Positions 9,123-14,643 of a stretch of 14,643 nt of DNA are shown here, in pieces. The first letter of the stretch is position 1; the number at the start of each line of letters is the position of its first letter. The stretch is from Chloroflexota bacterium (GTDB lineage Bacteria; Chloroflexota; Anaerolineae; Anaerolineales; Anaerolineaceae). The notes under the pieces are model-generated. The model worked only from the letters and a program-made list of their open reading frames with translations. It did not search any database and was not told the origin of the DNA. The position numbers were made by a program, and so were the translations under genes. Where the stretch lies: the NCBI GenBank assembly GCA_021796375.1, contig JAJYJF010000016.1, positions 1-14,643 on the forward strand. Direction: 5' to 3'.

Positions 9123-9208
9123 CTCAACCTGCCCGATGAGAATCCGCAGGGGCAGCTCCTCTTACTGACCCGATCCAGGTTTGCCATTCGCAAAGGAGAA
9201 CAATACAA

Positions 9209-9835
9209 ATGGAAAACGTCTTCCCCTCTCCCCATCCCCTGGTCGCCCATAAGCTGGCGCGCCTGCGCGACAAGGCTACGGAACCGAAAAAGTTTCGCGA
9301 GCTGGTCCGCGAGCTGGGAGCTTTACTGGCTTATGAAGCCACCCTGGATTTGCTGACCTCGCCGCGTGAGGTCGAAACCCCGATGGGCCTGGCTCACGGG
9401 CAGGAGCTAAAAGAAAAAATCGGCCTGGTACCCATCCTTCGGGCCGGGTTGGGCATGGTGGAAGGCGTTTGGGATCTGATGCCCTCCTCCGAGGTCTGGC
9501 ACATTGGGCTGTACCGGGATGAAAAGACGCTTAAACCGGTGCAGTACTATAACAAGCTCCCGGTGGAGCCGACGGTCTCGGTCTGCCTGGTGCTGGATCC
9601 GATGCTGGCAACCGGCGGCTCGGCGGTCGCCACCGTGGACCTGCTGAAACACTGGGGGGTTAAGAAGATCAAATTTGTGGGTCTGATCGGCGCCCCGGAA
9701 GGCATCCGCCTGCTGAACTCGCGCCACCCCGACGTCCCGATCCACCTGGCAGCGGTCGACGATCATCTCAACGAGCGCGGCTATATCGTCCCGGGCCTGG
9801 GCGACGCGGGCGACCGGCAGTTTGGCACCGGGTAA
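9209..9835 (+). CDS. upp: Uracil phosphoribosyltransferase
   Basis: Pyrimidine salvage enzyme that joins uracil and PRPP to form UMP in the cytosol. The 208-aa length is normal. Evidence: [13 protein letters not shown] at the N-terminus, ILRAGLGM at 76-83, the PRPP-binding loop [13 protein letters not shown] at 127-139, LIGAPEG at 159-165, and the uracil-binding C-terminal [24 protein letters not shown] lies 8 bases before ATG 9209. A leader of about 229 nt with a short ORF and a strong hairpin precedes it, which suggests control after transcription starts. A terminator follows. Together with pyrG it links the window to UTP and CTP supply. Confidence 0.97.
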   Translation: MENVFPSPHPLVAHKLARLRDKATEPKKFRELVRELGALLAYEATLDLLTSPREVETPMGLAHGQELKEKIGLVPILRAGLGMVEGVWDLMPSSEVWHIGLYRDEKTLKPVQYYNKLPVEPTVSVCLVLDPMLATGGSAVATVDLLKHWGVKKIKFVGLIGAPEGIRLLNSRHPDVPIHLAAVDDHLNERGYIVPGLGDAGDRQFGTG

Positions 9836-9867
9836 GCCCGGATCTCCACGAGAGGGAATAGAACGCG

Positions 9868-9913
9868 CGGGCGCCGGTCCGGTAAGAACAGACCGGCAGC
9901 CCGTTATTTCGTT
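9868..9913 (+). terminator. Intrinsic terminator of upp
   Basis: CGGGCGCCGGTC at 9868-9879 pairs with GACCGGC-A-GCCCG at 9891-9903, giving 12 pairs with one bulged A. The U-rich stretch TTATTTCGTTT follows at 9904-9914. It lies 33 bases after the upp stop, between convergent upp and the membrane protease gene. The minus strand has only a weak T-rich tail after it (GTTCTATTCC), so bidirectional use is uncertain. Confidence 0.75.
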
Positions 9914-9963
9914 TGGGGAAGGATATCCAAGTTTCTGAGCGGGGGAGGGCTGTATGATATGCC

Positions 9964-10719
9964 TTACCGGCCGAAGATCGACCGCAGCAGCCACAGCGGC
10001 ACCAGCAGCGCTACCTGCACCGCCAGGCAGACGCCCAGGATCGTGGCAGCCGAGGCGCAGGCGGCGTCCACCAGCGGGCCAGCGTGCTCGATGGCCCATG
10101 GCCCCGCCCCCGAGAGCGCGACCAGCCCCACCAGCGCCAGCACCGCGACCGCGACGGGTAGCCAAGCCCGGCGGTCGGATGGCGAAGGGAACATCGTCCC
10201 CGAGATCGCGAACACCAGGTAGAACCAGATCCAAAAATCGGGCTGGGAGGGCAGGGCCTGGAGGCGGCTGAAGAATACCCCCAGCTGCCCCGAGGCAAGC
10301 GCTTCCGTGAGGGCGGCGGCCTGCAGCTGCCTCAGGCTGATCCAGGCGACGGCCAGACCCCCGGCGAATAAAGGCGCCGCTCCGACCAGGGCTTCACGGG
10401 GCACGTCGCTGGCCGCCATCTCGACAAAGCCGAGGCGCAGCGTGTTCCCGGGCAGTACCTGCGGTGTCAAGGAAAATCGTCCGGTGCGGATCCCCAGCAG
10501 GCGCGCCGCCAGCCAGTGGCTGAGCTCGTGTAAAAAAACTCCCGGGAATAGGAGGATGGCAAAAACCGTCAGGGTCACCGGCTGGCTGCGGGTGATCGCG
10601 AAGAGCGCTGCCTGGAGCTCCAGCTGCAGGCGCTGGTTGAAAAACAGGAGTGGCCCCAGGATCACCAGGAGCCACACCCACCCATGGCTGAAGATTCCCA
10701 CCAGGGAACCCGGGATCAT
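9964..10719 (-). CDS. M50-like membrane metalloprotease
   Basis: Predicted integral membrane protein of 251 aa with the zinc motif HELSH at residues 64-68 inside a hydrophobic helix (about 50-74), as in site-2-protease relatives. GAAPLFAGGLAVAW at 113-126 resembles the family's second core helix. The classic NxxPxxPLDGG motif is absent. Asp182 in FPSPSDRRAW, at a membrane boundary, is the likely third metal ligand. Further membrane segments are near 12-27, 163-178, 186-206 and 222-247. No PDZ or CBS domain is seen. Its ATG overlaps the tpiA stop as ATGA, so it is probably translated from the tpiA mRNA. The substrate is unknown. It could instead be a non-proteolytic M50 relative, although the zinc motif is complete. 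Confidence 0.75.
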   Translation of the reverse strand: MIPGSLVGIFSHGWVWLLVILGPLLFFNQRLQLELQAALFAITRSQPVTLTVFAILLFPGVFLHELSHWLAARLLGIRTGRFSLTPQVLPGNTLRLGFVEMAASDVPREALVGAAPLFAGGLAVAWISLRQLQAAALTEALASGQLGVFFSRLQALPSQPDFWIWFYLVFAISGTMFPSPSDRRAWLPVAVAVLALVGLVALSGAGPWAIEHAGPLVDAACASAATILGVCLAVQVALLVPLWLLRSIFGR

Positions 10720-11471
10720 TTCACCGCGGCCTGGACAATCTTAACAAAGTCCGGTTTCAAGCTGGCGCCGCCCACCAGCGCCCCGTCGATCTCCGGCTGG
10801 CCGAAGAACTCGGCGGCGTTCGCCGGCGTGACCGACCCGCCGTACAGCACGCGGACCGCCTGAGCGGTGCTTCCCCCGAACAATTCGGCCAGCGGCTTGC
10901 GGATGCACTCGCGGACGACCTCATTCGCCCCCTGCCCGGTAGCGGCTTTCCCGGTGCCGATCGCCCAGACCGGCTCGTAGGCGATCACGAGCCGGCTGGC
11001 CTCAGCGCCGTCCACCCCCTGCAGGCCCTCGCGCACCTGGCGGGTCACCACCTGGGCCGTCTCGCCGGCGGCGTTTTCGGCCAGGGTCTCGCCCACGCAG
11101 ACGATGGGCACCAGGTGATGGGCCAGCGCGGCGACCGTCTTGCGGTTCACCCCCCGGTCTGTTTCCCCAAAATACGTGCGCCGCTCCGAGTGCCCCAGGA
11201 TCACGTAGCCGCACAGCTCGGCGACCATCGCCGGGGAAACCTCCCCGGTGTACGCCCCAGATTCCTCCCAGTACATGTTCTGGGCTCCGAGCCCGATGCC
11301 TGTGCCGGCTAGCATGGCGGAGACGGCCACGAGCGCGGGGAACGGCGGGCAGAGCACCGTTTCGACGCCCTGGAACGATCCCAGCCCGGGGGCCATCTCT
11401 GCCACCAGCTGGCGCGCCTCGGCGACCGTTTTATTCATCTTCCAGTTTCCAGCAACAAATGGTTTACGCAT
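10716..11471 (-). CDS. tpiA: Triosephosphate isomerase
   Basis: Glycolytic TIM-barrel enzyme interconverting dihydroxyacetone phosphate and glyceraldehyde 3-phosphate. The 251 aa include GNWKMNK with Asn9 and Lys11, GAQNMYWEESGAYTGE, His94 in ILGHSERR, catalytic Glu166 in AYEPVWAIGTGK, and the phosphate loop LYGGSV at 209-214. All active-site residues are present. ATG 11471 is chosen because GAGGGAGA stands just before it and the protein then begins at the usual MRKPFVAGNWK. An earlier in-frame start at 11540 would put the terminator hairpin inside the coding region. The gene is preceded by a long structured leader and an intrinsic terminator 24 nt before the ATG, and it is followed by the protease gene with a 4-nt overlap. 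Confidence 0.97.
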   Translation of the reverse strand: MRKPFVAGNWKMNKTVAEARQLVAEMAPGLGSFQGVETVLCPPFPALVAVSAMLAGTGIGLGAQNMYWEESGAYTGEVSPAMVAELCGYVILGHSERRTYFGETDRGVNRKTVAALAHHLVPIVCVGETLAENAAGETAQVVTRQVREGLQGVDGAEASRLVIAYEPVWAIGTGKAATGQGANEVVRECIRKPLAELFGGSTAQAVRVLYGGSVTPANAAEFFGQPEIDGALVGGASLKPDFVKIVQAAVK

Positions 11472-11494
11472 ATCTCCCTCTTGATGGATGATCG

Positions 11495-11524
11495 AAAAAA
11501 AATGGCGGCAACCCTCTCGCCGCC
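11495..11524 (-). terminator. Intrinsic terminator or attenuator directly before tpiA
   Basis: On the minus strand GGCGGC (11524-11519) pairs with GCCGCC (11509-11504) around a 9-nt loop. One A and then eight Ts (11502-11495) follow. Only 23 bases separate the T-run from the tpiA ATG, and they hold the SD, so no promoter fits between. tpiA transcripts starting upstream must read through. An upstream segment, GCCGTC at 11565-11560, could pair with the 5' arm as an antiterminator. Confidence 0.85.
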
Positions 11525-11694
11525 CGCCGGGCTGGGGCACGATCCCCGCCCGCCGGTAGGACGGCTATCCTTGGAAGGTTGAATTTTCGAGAAAAGTCGA
11601 GCGCGGTACTTTGACCGCGATAAAGCCTTCCAGCGCGAAGGATCCGCCTTTAAGGCGCGACCTGTAGCGCTAAACCGGCTTTCCACACGGATCC
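11495..11694 (-). ncRNA. Structured tpiA leader RNA, class not recognised
   Basis: From the predicted start downstream of TATAAT to the T-run is about 200 nt with several consistent helices. These are CGCCT/AGGCG (11657-11653 with 11649-11645); ATCCT/AGGAT (11643-11639 with 11571-11567), stacked next to TGGAAGG/CCTTCCA (11632-11626 with 11578-11572); inside them CGCGGT/ACCGCG (11619-11614 with 11607-11602); and CGGGC+GGGG with CCCC-A-GCCCG (11552-11544 with 11537-11528). The terminator closes the element. It could be a metabolite- or protein-responsive leader, or a stand-alone small RNA. I could not match it to 6S, SRP, T-box or a known riboswitch from memory. Confidence 0.4.
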
Positions 11695-11700
11695 GCTTTG

Positions 11701-11706
11701 ATTATA
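11701..11706 (-). promoter_or_regulatory. Candidate -10 box of the tpiA leader
   Basis: TATAAT on the minus strand (11706-11701), with a predicted mRNA start near 11694, about 222 nt before the tpiA ATG. No convincing -35 is seen at 16-18 bp. It follows the terminator of the upstream CpXC gene, so tpiA needs its own promoter in this interval. Confidence 0.55.
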
Positions 11707-11761
11707 GCTGGTCCTCAGGGAGGTGCATACCCTTCGCAGGCGGCGGGTCGACCGCCGGGGG

Positions 11762-11807
11762 CAAACAAAAGGCAGGGCCCGCGTGCTTTCGCCGGAGGGC
11801 CCTGCCT
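11762..11807 (-). terminator. Intrinsic terminator of the CpXC-domain gene
   Basis: On the minus strand AGGCAGGGCCC (11807-11797) pairs perfectly with GGGCCCTGCCT (11780-11770, sharing the first T of the tail). TTTTGTTT follows at 11770-11763. It lies 13 bases after the CpXC gene stop and separates it from the tpiA transcription unit. Confidence 0.9.
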
Positions 11808-11819
11808 AGGATCGGAATC

Positions 11820-13181
11820 CTATTTCTTCAAATTTTGCTGCATGGAAAACCGCAGCGCGGTCCGGTAAGCCGCCTGCAGCTGAACGGCCAACTCCTGCTC
11901 ATCTTTCTGCTGGCTCGGGGCGCCTTGCGTCTGCGCGATCAGGTTATTGAACGCTTCGAGGAACTCCGGGGTGATCTCCTCGGCGTGGCTGGAGAGAATC
12001 TGCACGCGCTCTTCTTCGGTCTTCGCGCCCAGCAGCTCTTCGATCAGCGCTACCCCGGGCGGGGGAGCGCTGGCCTGCTGCAGCACGTTGACGATGCGCT
12101 CCAGCTTCGCCAGGCGATCCTGGTTTTTGTTGCGCCTGGCCAGATCCAGCTCCTCGTTGAGGATTTCGACGAACAGATCATTGACCGCCGGCAGGGCTTC
12201 CTCTACCGCCTCTTCGATGTTGTCCTGCTTTAAAATTTCATCCATCAGGCTCCGAACGCTCTGCATCTGGGCCTGAACCTGCTTATCGATCTCCTGGGTC
12301 AGCTGCACCAGCCTGTCGCGCAGGGCCGCGAGCTTCTGTTTTTGCTCGCCTTTCGCCTGATCGACCCGGTCGGAGAGGATCTGGAAGAACTGATAGTCGA
12401 TACCTCCGCGAGCCATGCTGACCAGGGCGTTCAGGCGAGTTTCGTTGGGAGCATCGACGAGCAGGTCCAGCAGGGATTCGCGGGTCATACCTTTCTGGCT
12501 GGCATCCTGAAGGGATTTTGCCGCCGCCTGCGTCTCCTCGATCTGAGATTTCAACTTGCGGCCGGTCGTGGTCGCATCCAGAAGTTTTTGCTGGACGGCA
12601 AGCAGCCGCTTGGCAGCCTGCTCGTCGTTTTCCGCCATCGCCGATTCGACCAGCCGGCTGAGGGTGGAAAAGAAATTTTCATCGATTTGCGCGTCTTCCT
12701 GGCGGGCGATTTCCGCGATCGAATCGTCGGTGGCCGCCAGCAGCCTTTGCAGAAGACTCAATCGCTGCTGCTGGGCCTGCAGCATTTCTTTGGTGATCCC
12801 CTCCCCCTCCAGGATCTTCTCGATCATCGTCTGAATGGTCAGCATATTCTGCGGGCGGAGCAGGTAGCCCTTGCGCTTTTCGTTGGGGAGTTTTGCCAGC
12901 ACCTGCTGGATGTACGGGCCGACCAGCCGTTCCTGCTCGTTTACGGGCAGGCCGAGCTCTGGCGGAAAATAGGTCAGGAGGAGTTCTTTATCCGGGTCGT
13001 GGTAGACCAGGGGGGTGGCGATACTGCCTTCGTAACCGCAGTTGGGGCAGTGAATGACATTAAACTGGCCGGAAAGGATTTTCTGCTTCGCCTGAGGATC
13101 GACATTGACATCGAACAGCTGGCTGATATCTGCCATCACGGGCTGGTGGCATCTCGGACAGGAAACACGGGTTTGGGGCAT
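11820..13181 (-). CDS. CpXC zinc-ribbon protein with long coiled-coil region
   Basis: Function unknown. The N-terminus holds a CpXC-type zinc site: Cys8 and Cys11 (CPRC), then Cys45 and Cys48 (CPNC), within a domain reaching about residue 85 with ATPLVYHDPDKELLLTYFPPE. The remaining 370 residues are mostly charged and Gln-rich helix (such as KEMLQAQQQRLSLLQRLL and the stretches near 180-240 and 280-400), so coiled coils or helical bundles are expected. No signal peptide or membrane helix is visible, so it is probably cytosolic. The 453-aa product starts at ATG 13181 with only a weak SD-like GTGAGAA. It follows a histidine kinase gene by 49 bp and has -10 candidates in that gap, so it may be the kinase's co-regulated neighbour or separate. 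Confidence 0.85.
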   Translation of the reverse strand: MPQTRVSCPRCHQPVMADISQLFDVNVDPQAKQKILSGQFNVIHCPNCGYEGSIATPLVYHDPDKELLLTYFPPELGLPVNEQERLVGPYIQQVLAKLPNEKRKGYLLRPQNMLTIQTMIEKILEGEGITKEMLQAQQQRLSLLQRLLAATDDSIAEIARQEDAQIDENFFSTLSRLVESAMAENDEQAAKRLLAVQQKLLDATTTGRKLKSQIEETQAAAKSLQDASQKGMTRESLLDLLVDAPNETRLNALVSMARGGIDYQFFQILSDRVDQAKGEQKQKLAALRDRLVQLTQEIDKQVQAQMQSVRSLMDEILKQDNIEEAVEEALPAVNDLFVEILNEELDLARRNKNQDRLAKLERIVNVLQQASAPPPGVALIEELLGAKTEEERVQILSSHAEEITPEFLEAFNNLIAQTQGAPSQQKDEQELAVQLQAAYRTALRFSMQQNLKK

Positions 13182-13217
13182 GAAACGTTCTCACAATTCT
13201 TTATAGTTTAGCTAGAA

Positions 13218-13223
13218 ATTATA
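13218..13223 (-). promoter_or_regulatory. Candidate -10 box of the CpXC-domain gene
   Basis: TATAAT on the minus strand starts 7 bases after the histidine kinase stop and predicts a leader of about 30 nt. A second, weaker box, TATAAA at 13205-13200, would give a leader of about 12 nt. Neither has an obvious -35. The kinase and CpXC genes have no terminator between them. Confidence 0.45.
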
Positions 13224-13230
13224 CCATCGG

Positions 13231-14643
13231 CTACTCTCGGGGCAGCGAAAAACAGATCCGGGTGCCAGTTTCCCGCTTGGGGTCCACCCACATCTTTCCC
13301 CCGTGGGCTTCGACGATCTGGCGCGCCAGGTAGAGACCCAGCCCGGTGCCGTTGGTCTGGCGCATGGTCGCCGGCGAGCGGTAAAACCGGTCAAAAACGT
13401 GGGGGATATCCTCCCGGTCGATCCCGGGGCCGCTGTCGCTGACGCACACGATCACCTGGTCGGCAAGCACCTGCCCGCTGAGCCGGATCTCTCCTCCCGG
13501 CGCGTACTTGATGGCATTCAAAATCAGGTTGGAGATTACCTGCTCCAGGCGGGTTTCATCTCCAAAGAGGACCGGCATATCCGGGGGAAAATCGACGACC
13601 AGGCTGTGCTGCCGGGTCTGAACCTGGAAACGTTCCACCAGCCGCCGGGCAATCTCGTTCAGGTTGACATCGGCTTTCTTCAGGGTCAGGCCGCCCGCCT
13701 GGAGCCGCGAAGCATCCAGAAGGTTCTCGATTAACCCGGTCAGATGGTCGGCCTCATCCTCGATCACCGCCAGGCTGTCCTGAATGACGGTCTTATCCCA
13801 GCTGGCGTCGTCGCGCCGCAGCGTTCCGACGTATCCCTTAATGAGGGCGACCGGGGTCTTCAGCTCGTGGCTGATGACCGAGATAAACGTACCTTTGAGC
13901 TCGTCCGCCTGCCGGAAGCGGGTGATATCGCGCACGGTGGCGATGATGTTCAAAAGCACCCGGTCCGGAGAGATCAGGGGCGAATAGGTGATCCCGATCG
14001 GGAGCGGGGGCGGATCCTTCCGCTGTAGGTCCCCTTCCACGTAAAGGTAAGCCTGCGGCGCCAGCGGCCATCCGCCGGCTTCCGCCTGCTCCAGCGTCGT
14101 CCCCTGGGTGGGGCCGGTCCAGCGGATGATCTCGTCGTGCTTCTTGCCGATAATATCGTCCGACCGCAAGCCTGCCATGCGGGCGAACGCGGGGTTGCAG
14201 TGCTCGACCGTTTTATCGGCGCCGAGGATCAAAATGCCATCCGCCGCTGAATCCAGAAGGGCGTCCAGGCGCTGTTTTTCCTGCTGGACCTGCGTGTACA
14301 GCATCGCGTTGTGGACGGCGATCGCCGCCTGGTTGCCGAAGCTGGAGAGGATTACCCGGTCGTTATTCGAGAACACATCCGGGTAGCTGCGGAAGATGAA
14401 TATGATCCCGATCACCTGCTGGTGGACGACCAGAGGCAAGCCGACGCCGGTCAGGAAACCCAGGCTGGCAGAGTGGGTCGCGTCCTGAAGCATCCGGTTG
14501 ATTTCCGGCACCTCGGAATTCAGCGGGTCATCCTGGCGCTCGATGTGGGTCAGGATAGACTCGGTATAAGCCAGGAACCCGGAGGGAATCCCGTGTGTCG
14601 CGGCGACCCTCCAGGCCCCGTGCTCTTCGCGCAGCACGATCAG
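13231..14643 (-). CDS. Sensor histidine kinase with GAF and PAS domains (N-terminus cut off)
   Basis: The frame is open to the window edge, so the N-terminus is missing; 470 residues are visible. In order: a GAF domain (to about 115; LPLVVHQQVIGIIFIF), a PAS domain (about 125-245; LLDSAADGILIL, ending TVRDITRFRQADELK), HisKA with the phospho-acceptor His in FISVISHELKTP (about residue 259 of the visible part), and HATPase_c with N-box NLILNAIKYAP, G1 DSGPGI, F-box FDRFYR and G2 GTGLGLYLARQIVEAHGG. All kinase motifs are present. No membrane helix occurs in the visible part. The stimulus is unknown, and no response regulator lies in the window. It most resembles WalK/PhoR-type hybrid-free kinases. 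Confidence 0.93.
   Translation of the reverse strand: MIVLREEHGAWRVAATHGIPSGFLAYTESILTHIERQDDPLNSEVPEINRMLQDATHSASLGFLTGVGLPLVVHQQVIGIIFIFRSYPDVFSNNDRVILSSFGNQAAIAVHNAMLYTQVQQEKQRLDALLDSAADGILILGADKTVEHCNPAFARMAGLRSDDIIGKKHDEIIRWTGPTQGTTLEQAEAGGWPLAPQAYLYVEGDLQRKDPPPLPIGITYSPLISPDRVLLNIIATVRDITRFRQADELKGTFISVISHELKTPVALIKGYVGTLRRDDASWDKTVIQDSLAVIEDEADHLTGLIENLLDASRLQAGGLTLKKADVNLNEIARRLVERFQVQTRQHSLVVDFPPDMPVLFGDETRLEQVISNLILNAIKYAPGGEIRLSGQVLADQVIVCVSDSGPGIDREDIPHVFDRFYRSPATMRQTNGTGLGLYLARQIVEAHGGKMWVDPKRETGTRICFSLPRE

Noticed and set aside
9128..9155. A PyrR-binding loop in the upp leader
   Set aside because: The bases around the stem do not match the PyrR consensus, and pyr genes with such loops are not present in the window.
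11602..11620. A T-box-like TACCGCG in the tpiA leader
   Set aside because: Only part of the conserved T-box sequence is present, it sits inside a local CGCGGT/ACCGCG hairpin, and tpiA is not a usual T-box target.
11435..11686. An 83-codon minus-strand frame over the tpiA leader
   Set aside because: It runs through the leader helices and the terminator T-run, has no SD and no recognisable protein features, and overlaps the tpiA start in another frame.
12342..13211. A 289-codon plus-strand open frame
   Set aside because: Antisense to the CpXC-domain gene, which has clear zinc motifs and its own terminator. No SD or domain supports the plus frame.

Overview
This 14.6 kb window is a GC-rich bacterial chromosomal segment made mostly of housekeeping genes. 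The combination suggests Chloroflexota, probably an Anaerolineae-type organism: a CpXC zinc-domain protein, a family 5 (UDGb-type) uracil-DNA glycosylase beside queA and ruvB, YflT-like stress proteins, and TATAAT boxes set at leaderless distance from start codons. That placement is inferred from gene style, not from a search. I see no CRISPR array, tRNA, rRNA, insertion sequence or phage gene.

Layout. 1-84: the last 27 codons of an unidentified plus-strand gene. 85-246: a pyrG leader ending in an intrinsic terminator directly before the pyrG Shine-Dalgarno (SD). 247-3308: pyrG (CTP synthase) and eno (enolase), plus strand, with a strong terminator after eno. 3368-3681: a gene-poor stretch. 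3682-6094: a plus-strand stress-type cluster (a three-part YflT-like protein, a 70-aa unknown, a shortened YflT-like paralog with no clear start codon, and an SRPBCC protein). It converges, 5 bp apart, on the minus-strand operon ruvB-queA-UDG (8921 down to 6100). 8922-9208: a divergent regulatory region between ruvB and upp, with two TATAAT boxes each exactly 7 nt before an ATG. 9209-9835: upp (uracil phosphoribosyltransferase) and its terminator. 9964-11471: a minus-strand pair, tpiA (triosephosphate isomerase) and an M50-like membrane protease, sharing an ATGA overlap. 11472-11819: a long structured tpiA leader ending in an intrinsic terminator 24 nt before the tpiA start, then the terminator of the next gene. 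11820-14643: a CpXC-domain coiled-coil protein and, cut by the window edge, a GAF-PAS histidine kinase.

How the genes fit together. pyrG and upp are the de novo CTP step and the uracil salvage step of pyrimidine metabolism. eno and tpiA are glycolytic. ruvB, queA and UDG cover recombination, tRNA modification and base-excision repair. The stress cluster resembles general stress loci of unknown mechanism.

The most unusual content is regulatory rather than protein-coding. Both pyrG and tpiA have a terminator pressed against their SD with no room for a promoter in between, which implies transcription attenuation or controlled read-through. upp has a roughly 229-nt leader with an apparently leaderless short ORF and a perfect 11-bp hairpin. 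The tpiA leader can fold into several helices that fit no RNA family I recognise, and it is the best candidate here for an undescribed regulatory RNA.
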